The notes below the pieces were generated by a model. That model searched no databases. It was not told the origin of the DNA and saw only the letters and a list, made by a program, of their open reading frames with translations. The translations under genes were made by a program, and so were the position numbers. Shown in pieces: positions 41,141 through 55,733 of a stretch of DNA of 64,000 nt. Each line of letters opens with the position of its first letter. Position 1 is the stretch's first letter. Origin of the DNA: Gammaproteobacteria bacterium (GTDB lineage: Bacteria; Pseudomonadota; Gammaproteobacteria; Pseudomonadales; Azotimanducaceae); assembly GCA_003247835.1 (NCBI GenBank), contig QJYB01000071.1:35548-99547 (forward strand). The letters run 5' to 3'.

Positions 41141-41890
41141 CTATTTTTTCCCGAAGCCTTTCAACCGCTCGGCCATGTCCGGGCTGGCGCCCGGGCTTGT
41201 CGCCCGCTCGTAGGCAAGCCCGTCTGCAAGGGTTCGATCCTGACCGCCGTTGACCAGCAGCTTGTCGGCGCGCAGGGTGTGCCAGGAGTTCTCGAGAAAA
41301 CCTCGGGCCATGGCGATGGCCGTAGGCAGCAGATCGTTCGCGGGCACGCAGCGATTGGCGAGCCCCATGGCCGCAGCCTCGGCACCGTCCACGACCCGGC
41401 CGCTGAACATCATCTCCTTCGCGGCCAGCAGACCCACCCGACGGGGTAGACGCTGACTCATGCCCCAGGTGGGCGTCATCCCCCACTTGCCGTGGGTATC
41501 GGAGAAACGGGCCGTGTCCGCCGCGATCATCAGGTCGCAGGCGATGGCGAGTTCGAGCGCACCGGTGTAGCAGTGTCCCTGCACGGCGGCGATGACAGGC
41601 TGCGGCAGACGTTCGATGGCCTCGAGGGTCCTGGCCTGAAAGTCGGCTGTGGGCGGACGCTCACCGGCCTGAATGGCCTTGAGATCGTTGCCGGCGGAAA
41701 ACGAGCGTCCCTTGCCGCAGAGAATGACGCAGCCGATCTGATCGGTGGCTTCGGCAATGGCGTCGATGTGGCCGCGGAGCTCGACGAACAGGGCCGGCGA
41801 CAACGCGTTCAACGCGTCCGGTCGGTTCAATGTCAGTATGGACAGCCCCTCGTCATCCTGGCGCAGCACCAGTCGTGCGTCTTCCGTCAT
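41141..41890 (-). CDS. Enoyl-CoA hydratase/isomerase family protein
   Basis: A 249-residue crotonase-fold protein. It shows L-T-L-N-R-P-D-A-L-N-A-L-S near the start, G-K-G-R-S-F-S-A-G-N-D-L in the first oxyanion-hole region, and V-Q-G-H-C-Y-T-G-A-L-E-L-A-I-A-C-D. GGAGGGAG just upstream fixes the ATG at 41890; the open frame to 42007 would overlap the divergent gene. The usual second catalytic glutamate region reads T-H-G-K-W-G-M-T-P-T-W-G, so catalysis may differ from a standard hydratase. Confidence 0.9.
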   Translation of the reverse strand: MTEDARLVLRQDDEGLSILTLNRPDALNALSPALFVELRGHIDAIAEATDQIGCVILCGKGRSFSAGNDLKAIQAGERPPTADFQARTLEAIERLPQPVIAAVQGHCYTGALELAIACDLMIAADTARFSDTHGKWGMTPTWGMSQRLPRRVGLLAAKEMMFSGRVVDGAEAAAMGLANRCVPANDLLPTAIAMARGFLENSWHTLRADKLLVNGGQDRTLADGLAYERATSPGASPDMAERLKGFGKK

Positions 41891-41954
41891 GGATCTCCCT
41901 CCCGCTGCCGTTACTTTTCCCCGATAATGCACCGCTTTTTTGACGAGGGACAGC

Positions 41955-43031
41955 GTGACCACATCCAGACCAACTCTCGCGGTGATCGGTGGTGGGATTG
42001 CCGGCATTTCGCTGGCGGCGCGGGCATCGGCGAGCTTCGACGTCAGTGTGCTCGAAGCGGAATCACAACCGGCCTACCACAGCTCCGGGCGTTCGGCTGC
42101 CGTCGCCATCGAGTGCTACGAGAACGAAGTGGTGCGGGCACTGACGGTACCCGGCATGGACTTCCATCGGTCACACGGCGCCAAACCCATCGGCTGCGTG
42201 ACCATCGCCGATGATGAACACCTGGAAGAGCTGGCTGACTTCGAGGCCGAGTGGGCTCCGATCTCAAGCTCGCTGGTGGAGATGCCGGTCGCCGAGATGC
42301 TGAGTCTGGTACCCGTACTCCGTCCGGAGCGCGTGACCCGGGTACTGATCGAAACTCATGCCCTGTCACTCGATGCCCACGCGGAGCTCGAGAGCTTCCG
42401 GCGTCAGCTCATGGCCGGCGGGGGGCGGGTCGTCACCGGGGCCCGCGTCGACCGGATCGAACGCCACAATGGCCGGTGGGAGATCGGTTGGGGTGACGAG
42501 TCGATGCGCGTCGATGTGCTGGTGAACGCCGCAGGTGCCTGGGGAGACGAGGTGGCTGCGCTGGCCGGTGTGGCACCGCTGGGGCTGCAGCCGAAACGGC
42601 GCACGGCGTTCCTGCTCGATCTGCCCATGGACATCAGTGGCTGGCCCCTCGTGCATCGCGCCGAAGGCGGCCTCTACTTCAAGCCTGAGGCGGGATCGCT
42701 CATGGTGTCGCTGGCGGAAGCGACGCCGAGCCCGCCCTGTGACGCACAGCCGGAGGAGCTGGATCTGGCCATGGCCGTGGACCGCTTCCAGACCCTGACT
42801 ACCGTGGAGGTGCGGCGCATGGCTCATACCTGGGCTGGATTGCGCACGTTCCTGCCGGACGGTTGTCCGGCGGCCGGATTCGATCCGGCGGCGGACGATT
42901 TCTTCTGGCTGGTGGGTCAGGGTGGATTCGGCATTCAGACCGCGCCTGGGCTGAGCGAGGTGGCGGCGGGTCTGCTCCGGGGCGTCGACCACCCGCTGGC
43001 TGGACGCATTACCCCTGCCCGCTGTCGCTGA
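41955..43031 (+). CDS. FAD-dependent oxidoreductase (D-amino-acid oxidase/GlpO-like)
   Basis: A 358-residue flavoprotein with the Rossmann G-G-G-I-A-G-I-S at residues ~12-20, an H-S-S-G-R-S-A-A near 45 and a G-Q-G-G-F-G-I-Q-T-A-P C-terminal FAD element. It belongs to the DAO-like family of amine/amino-acid oxidases or dehydrogenases. Its natural substrate is unknown. The GTG at 41955 has GAGGGA four bases upstream. Confidence 0.87.
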   Translation: MTTSRPTLAVIGGGIAGISLAARASASFDVSVLEAESQPAYHSSGRSAAVAIECYENEVVRALTVPGMDFHRSHGAKPIGCVTIADDEHLEELADFEAEWAPISSSLVEMPVAEMLSLVPVLRPERVTRVLIETHALSLDAHAELESFRRQLMAGGGRVVTGARVDRIERHNGRWEIGWGDESMRVDVLVNAAGAWGDEVAALAGVAPLGLQPKRRTAFLLDLPMDISGWPLVHRAEGGLYFKPEAGSLMVSLAEATPSPPCDAQPEELDLAMAVDRFQTLTTVEVRRMAHTWAGLRTFLPDGCPAAGFDPAADDFFWLVGQGGFGIQTAPGLSEVAAGLLRGVDHPLAGRITPARCR

Positions 43032-43058
43032 GGACCCGTCGCCCGGAGGGCACGGGGG

Positions 43059-44252
43059 TCAGAGCCCCAGCACCAGCTTGGCGACGATGTTCTTCTGAAC
43101 CTCGTTGGTACCGCCGGCAATGGAGCTGGCCCGGAGGTTGAAATACCGGGCAAAGGCCATGCCGGAGGCGTCCGGTCCCGGCACCGGCTGGTTGTCGCCC
43201 GTCATCCCTTCGTGCTGCAGGGCACCGTGGTAACCCACCGCTTCCAGGGCGAGCTCCGTGATGCGCTGGCCGATGTCGGCGCCCAGGTTCTTCATGATGG
43301 AGGACTCCGGTCCCGGATTCTGGCCCTGGGAAAGCGCGGACATGATCCGGAACTCGGTGAACTGGTTCGCCTCGAGCTGCACGGCGGTCTCATCGACCTT
43401 CACTTTGAAATCGGGATCCTCCATGAGTGTTCCGGTGCCGGTCGGCACCTGCGCAGCGAGGCGCCGCACCCGTTCCAGCGCGCTGCGATGCGCCGCCGTG
43501 CCGCCGCCGCCACGTTCGAACTCCAGCAGGTACTTGGCCACGGTCCAGCCCTGATTTTCCTCGCCGACCCGGTTCGACTGCGGCACCCGGACGTCGTCGA
43601 AGAAAACCTGGTTCACCTCGTGGGTGCCGGAAGCGAACCGTATCGGCTCGACGGTAATGCCCGGCGTATCCATGTCCAGCAGCAGAAACGTGATGCCGTG
43701 CTGCGGCTTGTTGCTGGTCTCGGTGCGCACCAGGCAGAACATCCGGTTGGCGTAGTGGGCGTGGGTCGTCCAGATCTTGGTGCCGTTCAACACGTAATCC
43801 TCGCCGTCCTTCCGGGCGGCGAGCTTCAGCGATGCCAGATCGGATCCGGCGCCGGGCTCGGAGTAACCCTGGCACCAGTAGTCCTCGCCGGAGAGTATCC
43901 GCGGCAGGTAGTAGTCCTTCTGTGCCTGGGTGCCATGGCCGATGAGCATGGGTCCGCACATGCCGAGACCCATGGGGGCGAGGCTCGGTGCGCTGGCCAG
44001 CGTCGTCTCCGTGGTCCAGATGTAACGCTGGATGAGGTCCCATCCCGTGCCTCCGTAAGCCTTCGGCCATCCCGGCGCGACCCAGCCTTTCCGGTGGAGA
44101 ATCCTGTGCCAGCGGATGTTGTGTTCGTAGTCGAGGAAGATGCCCGGGCAGGACCGCTGGGCGGCGACCAGATCGTCGGTGAGCGCTTCGTCCAGGAAGG
44201 CGCGAACCTCGTCGCGGAAGCTCTGATGCTCGGGACTGAACTCGATCTTCAT
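43059..44252 (-). CDS. Acyl-CoA dehydrogenase family protein
   Basis: A 397-residue acyl-CoA dehydrogenase with W-P-K-A-Y-G-G-T-G-W near residue 65, Q-G-Y-S-E-P-G-A-G-S-D-L-A in the FAD region, and S-S-I-A-G-G-T-N-E-V-Q-K-N-I-V-A-K at the end. It resembles the 16-17 kb paralogue in layout. It overlaps the ChaC gene by four bases, so the M20/ChaC/dehydrogenase trio is probably one transcript. Confidence 0.93.
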   Translation of the reverse strand: MKIEFSPEHQSFRDEVRAFLDEALTDDLVAAQRSCPGIFLDYEHNIRWHRILHRKGWVAPGWPKAYGGTGWDLIQRYIWTTETTLASAPSLAPMGLGMCGPMLIGHGTQAQKDYYLPRILSGEDYWCQGYSEPGAGSDLASLKLAARKDGEDYVLNGTKIWTTHAHYANRMFCLVRTETSNKPQHGITFLLLDMDTPGITVEPIRFASGTHEVNQVFFDDVRVPQSNRVGEENQGWTVAKYLLEFERGGGGTAAHRSALERVRRLAAQVPTGTGTLMEDPDFKVKVDETAVQLEANQFTEFRIMSALSQGQNPGPESSIMKNLGADIGQRITELALEAVGYHGALQHEGMTGDNQPVPGPDASGMAFARYFNLRASSIAGGTNEVQKNIVAKLVLGL

Positions 44253-44824
44253 GAATGCAGTTCTCTTACGGCGGTTTCCAGCGAAAAGACGTGCTCATCC
44301 ACGACGCCCAGTTCGCGGAGGGCGCTGGCGAGTTCCAGCAGGTAGTCGATGTTACGGCCGCTGGGACCCACGGAACGATGAATCTGCCGGGCGATCTCGG
44401 GCAGCGGTGCTTCTCCCAGATAGGCGAAGTTGCCGACCGGTGCGATGTAGACGACACCCTCCGCAACTGCGGAGGCCTCTGCAGACTTCTCCGCAGACAC
44501 GTCCGCGTCTTCGTCCGGGTTGGTTGCCCCGAATTCGAGACGTACCTGGTGCCGTTCGTAGCCGTTCTTCTCGCGGTGATCCAGGTGGGAGAAGGTCTCC
44601 TCGATCACGGTCGCGTCCACCCGGTAGGCCATGCCGTCACAGCAACCGTTCGGATCCCGAATCAGCGTCACCACTCTGCCTGGCGCCTCGGGTACACCGC
44701 GGTGGTCGTGGGAGCCCTGCCAGAACCGCCGGCTCCAGCCTCGGACCCGGGCGGGACGGCGTTCCGTGTAGGTGAAGCCCGGCCGCCAGATGAGGGATCC
44801 GTAGCCGAACAGCCACTGATTCAT
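44249..44824 (-). CDS. ChaC-type gamma-glutamylcyclotransferase
   Basis: A 191-residue enzyme of the glutathione-degrading ChaC class, producing 5-oxoproline and Cys-Gly from glutathione. The opening F-G-Y-G-S-L-I-W-R-P-G-F is characteristic, and a catalytic glutamate candidate lies in R-E-K-N-G-Y-E-R. A low-complexity acidic/Ala insert (about residues 103-118) is unusual. Its start overlaps the M20 stop by four bases, and its stop overlaps the dehydrogenase start. Confidence 0.92.
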   Translation of the reverse strand: MNQWLFGYGSLIWRPGFTYTERRPARVRGWSRRFWQGSHDHRGVPEAPGRVVTLIRDPNGCCDGMAYRVDATVIEETFSHLDHREKNGYERHQVRLEFGATNPDEDADVSAEKSAEASAVAEGVVYIAPVGNFAYLGEAPLPEIARQIHRSVGPSGRNIDYLLELASALRELGVVDEHVFSLETAVRELHS

Positions 44825-46074
44825 GCTCGGGGACGCTTTCCCGGTCCCGGTTGCGAGCCGCCGTCGATGCCGAGACCTCTGGAGATCTCGAAGGCGCGAC
44901 CGACCTCGGTCTGGAGGACCGGGTCCAGCAGGAACTCGGCCGCCGTGAGGGCCATGGCCTTGGCCCCGTCCAGCGCCGCCGCATCGCCCATCTCCGAGCC
45001 GGCATAACGGGCGAACTCCGGATTGTGGATCACCACGCTCGGTGGCGAGCAGGCGAGCATCGGGTGAATCGACGGTACCCGGTAACTGACATTGCCCATG
45101 TCCGTGCTGCCGGCCCCGCCAAGGGCACCTGGAGAGAGGAACTCGCGGCCGAGCGATTCACCGTGAGCCTGAAAGCGGTTCGCCAGAGGCCAGTTGGTGT
45201 TCAGGTCCAGGTAGTCAACATCCGACCAGTTCACTTCCACCCCGGCGCCGCTGGCTTTGGCGCCCGCATCGAAGCACGCATGCACCCGGGGTTTCAGCGC
45301 GGCCAGCGCCTTTTCCGTGGCCGCACGGACGTAGAACAGGCCGGCAGCCCGATCCGGCACGATATTGGGTGCCTGACCGCCTTCGGTGACGATACCGTGG
45401 ATCCGCTCCTCGTCGCGGATATGCTGTCGCAGGTTGGAGATAGCCTGATAGGCGAGCAGCAGACCATCCAGCGCGTTGATCCCCTTGTGCGGCATGGCGG
45501 AGGCGTGCGCAGAGCGGCCGTGGTAGATCACCTCTACCTCCGCCACGCAGATGCAGGGCATGGTGGTGAGGTTGACGCCGGCGGGGTGAATCATCATGGC
45601 CGCATCCACGCCGTCGAATGCCCCGGCGCGGGCCATGAGCTCCTTGCCTCCACCTTTTTCCTCGGCCGGAGTGCCGATCAGCCGGATGCGGCCGGGCAGT
45701 GCGTCGGCGACGGCCTTCAGGCCCAGCGTCGCACCCAGCGCCGCAGTGGCGATCAGGTTGTGGCCACAAGCATGACCGATGCCTGGCAGGGCATCGTATT
45801 CGGCCAGGATGGCCACGGTAGGACCGGCTCCGCCACCGAAGCCTGCCTCGAAAGCGGTCTCCAGCGTGAACACACCCCGTTCTGCGGGCAGCCCGTTGGC
45901 GTCCAGGGTGTCGCACAGCAGCGCGGCAGCGCGATGCTCCTGGAAGGCCAGTTCCGGATGGGCGTGGATTTCGTGGGATACCCCCAGCAGGGTGTCGGCG
46001 AGATCGTCGATGCGGCGTGTGATGGTCTGGGCCAGCGCAGGTGTGAGGGCGTTTCCGGATGCATCGCGGCTCAT
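44821..46074 (-). CDS. M20-family amidohydrolase/aminoacylase-like peptidase
   Basis: A 417-residue zinc hydrolase. Metal ligands are visible in G-H-A-C-G-H-N (near residue 100), the T-P-A-E-E-K-G catalytic glutamate segment (near 138), and I-H-P-A. The A-G-S-T-D-M-G-N-V-S-Y element near the end is typical of AbgB/amidohydrolase relatives, which remove acyl or aminobenzoyl groups from amino acids. It overlaps chaC by four bases (ATGA). Confidence 0.9.
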   Translation of the reverse strand: MSRDASGNALTPALAQTITRRIDDLADTLLGVSHEIHAHPELAFQEHRAAALLCDTLDANGLPAERGVFTLETAFEAGFGGGAGPTVAILAEYDALPGIGHACGHNLIATAALGATLGLKAVADALPGRIRLIGTPAEEKGGGKELMARAGAFDGVDAAMMIHPAGVNLTTMPCICVAEVEVIYHGRSAHASAMPHKGINALDGLLLAYQAISNLRQHIRDEERIHGIVTEGGQAPNIVPDRAAGLFYVRAATEKALAALKPRVHACFDAGAKASGAGVEVNWSDVDYLDLNTNWPLANRFQAHGESLGREFLSPGALGGAGSTDMGNVSYRVPSIHPMLACSPPSVVIHNPEFARYAGSEMGDAAALDGAKAMALTAAEFLLDPVLQTEVGRAFEISRGLGIDGGSQPGPGKRPRA

Positions 46075-46225
46075 GCGGACTTCCTCCAGATGGGTAGTCG
46101 ATTATGCCGGAAATGCCCGTCGGCGGCTGTGGTTTCCTGTTCGTGAGCCGCACGGCGCGGGCGTTGAAGGGTGCCGGAGCGGATGCGACCATGTCCGGTG
46201 CCGATTGGTCTGAAAGGGGAGAGAC

Positions 46226-47059
46226 ATGGCCTACGATTACGATTTGCTCCAGGTGGCGGTGGATGGTCGGCTGGCCACGGTGACGGTGAGCAATCCACCC
46301 ATCAACCTGATCACGCTGCCGCTGTACTTCGAGCTGATGCAGCTCTCCGAGGAGCTGGCGGCAGATCCGGACCTCACGGTGGTGGTCATGAAGAGCGCCG
46401 ATCCGGACTTCTTTCTGGCCCATTTCGATGTGGAGGCCATCCTCGCCTTTCCCACCGACACGCCAGCCGAGCGGAGCCCGGAACTAAACGACTATCACCG
46501 GATGTGCGAGCGGTTCCGGACCATGGACAAGGTGACCATTGCCCAGATCGAAGGCCGGGTGGGTGGCGGCGGCAGCGAGCTGGCGGCGAGCTTCGACATG
46601 CGGTTCGGCGTGCGCGGCAGGACCAGGATCAACCAGATGGAGGTACCGCTGGGTATTCTGCCGGGCGGAACGGGCACCCAGCGGCTGCCGCGACTGGTCG
46701 GCAGAGGGCGGGCGCTGGAGATCATCCTCGGTGCCGACGACCTGGACGCTGAGACCGCCGAGCGGTGGGGTTACCTGAACCGCACCTTCGCGGCGGAGGA
46801 GATCGACGGGTTCGTCTCCCGGCTGGCACGACGCATCGCGTCGTTCCCGGTACCGGCCGTGCGGCTGGCCAAGCAAGCAACCGATGCGCACATGCTGGGG
46901 CTCACGGAAGGCTTCGTCGAAGAGGCCTATCTGTTTCAGGAACTGCTGCGCACGCCTGAGGCACCGATCGCCATGCGGCGGTTTCTGGAGATCGGTGGCC
47001 AGACCCGGGAGGGAGAGCTGCGGGTGAACGAGCTGTCCGGGCAGATCTCCGAAAGCTAG
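46226..47059 (+). CDS. Enoyl-CoA hydratase/isomerase family protein (atypical active site)
   Basis: A 277-residue crotonase-fold protein. Its first oxyanion-hole region (D-F-F-L-A-H-F-D) is unusual, lacking the common A-G-x-D/N-L. Glycine-rich V-G-G-G-G-S-E-L-A and L-G-I-L-P-G-G-T-G-T-Q-R-L-P-R-L-V-G-R follow as expected. It could be a hydrolase or degenerate member rather than a hydratase. GGGGAGAG precedes the ATG. It converges with argG, with 21 bases between stops. Confidence 0.87.
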   Translation: MAYDYDLLQVAVDGRLATVTVSNPPINLITLPLYFELMQLSEELAADPDLTVVVMKSADPDFFLAHFDVEAILAFPTDTPAERSPELNDYHRMCERFRTMDKVTIAQIEGRVGGGGSELAASFDMRFGVRGRTRINQMEVPLGILPGGTGTQRLPRLVGRGRALEIILGADDLDAETAERWGYLNRTFAAEEIDGFVSRLARRIASFPVPAVRLAKQATDAHMLGLTEGFVEEAYLFQELLRTPEAPIAMRRFLEIGGQTREGELRVNELSGQISES

Positions 47060-47080
47060 CGGCCGTTGAAAAACAGACTG

Positions 47081-49548
<2,468 letters not shown>

Positions 49549-49549
49549 T

Positions 49550-51103
49550 TCAGACGATCCGGGAATCCGTCTTACCCCAGTAACGGTCCTTGATCAGGCG
49601 CTTGTAGAGTTTGCCGGTAGGCAGCCGAGGCAGCTCGTCCATGAAGTCGACGCTGCGTGGGCACTTGTAGTGAGCGATGTGTTCCCGCGTATAGGCGAGG
49701 AGCTCCTCGGCCAGCGCGTCGTCCGCGCGGACACCGTCGGCTACCTGAACTACGGCCTTCACTTCCTCGCCCATCTCCTCGTGGGGTACGCCCACCACGG
49801 CCACGTCCGCCACCTTGGGATGAAGGATCATGGCGTCTTCGATCTCCTGAGGATAGATGTTCACCCCGCCGGAGATGATCATGAAGGTGGCTCGGTCGGT
49901 CAGATAGAGGAAGCCCTCGTCGTCCACGTAGCCCACGTCGCCGAGCGCGGTCCAGTTGGCATGTTCCGGGTGCTGGGCATCCTTTGTTTTCTGAGGATCC
50001 TTCAGGTACTCGAAGGGCATCACTGGCAGCTCGAAGTAGACGATACCGGGTGTGCCGTTCGGGAGCTCCTTGCCGTCCTCGTCACAGATGTGGATCGTGC
50101 CGATGATGGCGCGGCCTACGGTACCCGGGTGCGCGAGCCACTCCTGCGGTGTGGTATGGGTGAAGCCGTTGAGCTCCGTGCCGCCGTAATACTCGTAGAT
50201 GATCGGTCCCCACCAGTCGAACATCTGCTGCTTGATGCCCGCGGGGCAGGGGGCAGCCGCATGGATGGCGACGCGGTGACTGGAGAGGTCGAAACCCGAT
50301 CGGTCCTCCTCGGGCAGCTTCAACATGCGGGTGAACATGGTCGGCACCCACTGACTGTGCGTCACCCGGTACTGCTCGATGGCACTGAGTGCACTGATCT
50401 CGTCGAAACGCGGCATCATCACCACCGTGCCGCCGAGAGACAACGTGGCGGTGCAGAAGCCGATCGGCGCAGAGTGATAGAGCGGAGCGGGTGATAGATA
50501 GATGCTGTCCGTGTCGAATCCCCAGAGCAGTTTCTGCAGAGCGCCGACGGGTCCGGCGTCGTCGTGGATCTTCGCCCCGCTGAGCGGCCGCAGGATGCCC
50601 TTCGGGCGCCCTGTCGTGCCGGAGCTGTAGAGCATGAACTGGCCGGCCGGTTCGTCGGCGAGCTTCTCGGCCGGATATGCGGCAATGGCGTCCTCGTAGG
50701 ATTCGTAACCGGCCAGCGGTTCGCCCACCATGAGCCAGCGCTCGCAGCTCGGGGCATAGCGGGGCAGCGTTTTCGCGATCTCGCCGAGATAGCTCGAGGC
50801 GACGAGCACCCTGGCCTCGCAGTTGTCCAGGATGTAGCCCGCTTCCTCGTCTGTGAGATAGCGGTTGATCGTGGTGAGGTAGAGTCCCGACCGCAGTGCT
50901 GCCCAGGCCACTTCGAAGTAGGCCAGATGGTTCTCCATGAAGATGGCAACGTGGTCGCCAGGCCGGAGACCCTGAGCCCACATGAGTTGTGCCAGCTGGT
51001 TCGACCGGTCGTCGAGCGCCCGGTAGGTGAGCGTCTCACCGCTCACCGAGTGAATGACGGCAGGTTTGTCCGGAAACTCCTCGGCCCACTTGCCTGGATA
51101 CAT
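49550..51103 (-). CDS. Acyl-CoA synthetase (AMP-forming, class I adenylate-forming enzyme)
   Basis: A 517-residue ligase activating a carboxylic acid as an acyl-adenylate and then acyl-CoA. The ATP-binding P-loop-like Y-S-S-G-T-T-G-R-P-K-G-I lies near residue 170, followed by the Y-Y-G-G-T-E motif, G-Y-V-D-D-E-G-F-L-Y-L-T-D-R near 390 and a C-terminal lysine in T-G-K-L-Y-K-R-L. It belongs to the FadD/fatty-acid-CoA-ligase-like group. It is followed by only one base before the SGNH gene, suggesting an operon with it. Confidence 0.93.
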   Translation of the reverse strand: MYPGKWAEEFPDKPAVIHSVSGETLTYRALDDRSNQLAQLMWAQGLRPGDHVAIFMENHLAYFEVAWAALRSGLYLTTINRYLTDEEAGYILDNCEARVLVASSYLGEIAKTLPRYAPSCERWLMVGEPLAGYESYEDAIAAYPAEKLADEPAGQFMLYSSGTTGRPKGILRPLSGAKIHDDAGPVGALQKLLWGFDTDSIYLSPAPLYHSAPIGFCTATLSLGGTVVMMPRFDEISALSAIEQYRVTHSQWVPTMFTRMLKLPEEDRSGFDLSSHRVAIHAAAPCPAGIKQQMFDWWGPIIYEYYGGTELNGFTHTTPQEWLAHPGTVGRAIIGTIHICDEDGKELPNGTPGIVYFELPVMPFEYLKDPQKTKDAQHPEHANWTALGDVGYVDDEGFLYLTDRATFMIISGGVNIYPQEIEDAMILHPKVADVAVVGVPHEEMGEEVKAVVQVADGVRADDALAEELLAYTREHIAHYKCPRSVDFMDELPRLPTGKLYKRLIKDRYWGKTDSRIV

Positions 51104-51178
51104 GGCGGTCCCCCTCGAAGTCAGCGCTTTGAGCTTACTGAACGGCCGGGAAGGAGAAAAGACGATGGTATCGGGCTG

Positions 51179-54150
<2,972 letters not shown>

Positions 54151-54160
54151 GGTGCGGGAT

Positions 54161-55165
54161 ATGGCGATTGGAACGCCGGAGTGGCTGGACCTGGTGCAGG
54201 AGGAGATCCTGGCGCCGGAGCTGCCCATCTGTGACCCGCACCACCACCTCTGGGATCATCCGCAGAGCCGTTACCTGCTGGACGAGCTGCTGGCCGACAC
54301 CGGCAGCGGCCACAACGTGGTCAGCACCGTGTTCGTGGAGTGCGCCAGCATGTACCGTGCCGACGGGCCGGAGGCAATGCGGCCCGTGGGCGAGACCGAG
54401 TTCGTCAACGGCATCGCGGCCATGTCGGCGAGCGGCCAGTACGGCGGGACGCGTGCCTGCCTGGGAATCGTCGGCTTTGCGGATCTGACCCTGGGCACGG
54501 CCGTCGGCGACGTGCTCGATGCGCACATGACCGTCTCGGCGCGGTTCAAGGGCATCCGCCACGCGGCGGGCTGGGATGCCAGCGCCGATGTCCGGAATTC
54601 CCACACGCATCCGTTCGAGCATCTGCTGCTGGACGGGAAGTTCCGCGAGGGGTTTGCCGAGCTGGGCAGGCGCGGATTGTCCTTCGACGCCTGGCTCTAC
54701 CACACGCAGATCGACGAGTTCACGGACCTGGCGCGGGCGTTTCCGGATACGACTATCGTCTTTGACCACTTCGGGGGGCCGCTCGGTATCGGTCCCTATG
54801 AGGGTAAGAGGGCAGAGATCTTTCCGGTCTGGGCGAAATCCATCAGTGAGCTCGCTCGCTGCCCGAACGTGGTGGCCAAGCTCGGCGGGCTGGTGATGCC
54901 CATCAACGGCTTCGGCTTCCACAAGCGGGAACGGCCGGCGACCTCGGACGAGATCGTCGCAGCCACGGGCGACTACTACCGCCACGTGCTCGACTGCTTC
55001 GGCCCTGCCCGCTGCATGTTCGAATCCAACTTCCCCGTGGACAAGCAGAGCGTGAGCTACGCGGTGCTCTGGAACGCCTTCAAGAAGCTGGCGTCCGGAT
55101 TCTCTGCAACAGAAAAAGCCGATGTCTTCCACGACACGGCGGCCCGCGCCTACCGGCTCGACTGA
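54161..55165 (+). CDS. Amidohydrolase-2/COG3618-type metal-dependent hydrolase
   Basis: A 334-residue TIM-barrel protein with D-P-H-H-H-L-W-D at ~24, F-D-H-F-G-G at ~200 and F-E-S-N-F-P-V-D at ~287, the layout of the lactonase/decarboxylase-like amidohydrolase-2 family. The substrate is not evident. The ATG at 54161 has a GAGG site and lies ten bases after the formaldehyde dehydrogenase stop; its own end lies two bases before the next gene. The three genes appear to be one transcript. Confidence 0.88.
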   Translation: MAIGTPEWLDLVQEEILAPELPICDPHHHLWDHPQSRYLLDELLADTGSGHNVVSTVFVECASMYRADGPEAMRPVGETEFVNGIAAMSASGQYGGTRACLGIVGFADLTLGTAVGDVLDAHMTVSARFKGIRHAAGWDASADVRNSHTHPFEHLLLDGKFREGFAELGRRGLSFDAWLYHTQIDEFTDLARAFPDTTIVFDHFGGPLGIGPYEGKRAEIFPVWAKSISELARCPNVVAKLGGLVMPINGFGFHKRERPATSDEIVAATGDYYRHVLDCFGPARCMFESNFPVDKQSVSYAVLWNAFKKLASGFSATEKADVFHDTAARAYRLD

Positions 55166-55167
55166 TC

Positions 55168-55671
55168 GTGCCGCGAGGTTCCGATTCCCGCCCGGGACTG
55201 CTCTGGCGGGCGTTCTCCCGGGTAGTGGCCATGCCCCGGGTGAGCCCGATGATGATGCGTTTCGCGACCGCCGTGGATAGGCCGCTGCTGCGCGCGAGCC
55301 GGGGACGTGTCCGGCTGTCCTTCGTCATTCCGTGTCTGCTGCTGCGTTGCCGTGGTGCGCGTACGGGGCTCGCCAGAGAAGTGCCGCTGCTCTATGTGCC
55401 GGACGGAGACGACGTCCTGCTGGTGGGCTCCGGTGGCGGCTCGATACGTACACCGGCCTGGTGCGCGAACCTGCTGGCGCATCCGGAAGTGGAAACGGTG
55501 CGCGGCGGGCAGGTGGAAGCCCGAAAGGCGGAGTTGCTGACGGATGTTGCGCGGTCGGCGGCCTGGAAACGAGCTGTGGCTGTCTATCCCGGATACGAAA
55601 GATACCGCGATCGCGTAGCCAGAGAGATACCCGTGTTCAGGCTCCGACGGGTGGATGTTCAGGCCCACTGA
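55168..55671 (+). CDS. Ddn-like deazaflavin-dependent oxidoreductase (nitroreductase family)
   Basis: A 167-residue split-barrel protein of the Ddn/DUF385 family. The T-G-x-x-R-E-V-P-L-L-Y element and the G-G-x-x-x-x-P-x-W-x-x-N-L-x-x-H-P motif are typical of F420-binding members. No F420 biosynthesis genes are visible here. The GTG start follows the amidohydrolase stop by two bases. Confidence 0.87.
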   Translation: MPRGSDSRPGLLWRAFSRVVAMPRVSPMMMRFATAVDRPLLRASRGRVRLSFVIPCLLLRCRGARTGLAREVPLLYVPDGDDVLLVGSGGGSIRTPAWCANLLAHPEVETVRGGQVEARKAELLTDVARSAAWKRAVAVYPGYERYRDRVAREIPVFRLRRVDVQAH

Positions 55672-55680
55672 GGTTCGATG

Positions 55681-55705
55681 AAAAAGCGCCGCCCGGAGGC
55701 GGCGC
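55681..55705 (-). terminator. Rho-independent terminator for the secreted-protein gene
   Basis: GCGCCGCC (55686-55693) pairs with GGCGGCGC (55698-55705) around a 4-base CGGA loop. On the minus strand the stem is followed by five Ts (the AAAAA at 55681-55685), as expected for termination of the gene ending at 55734. Confidence 0.85.
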
Positions 55706-55733
55706 ATCGATGAAGAGCGGAGAATCCCGCAGG

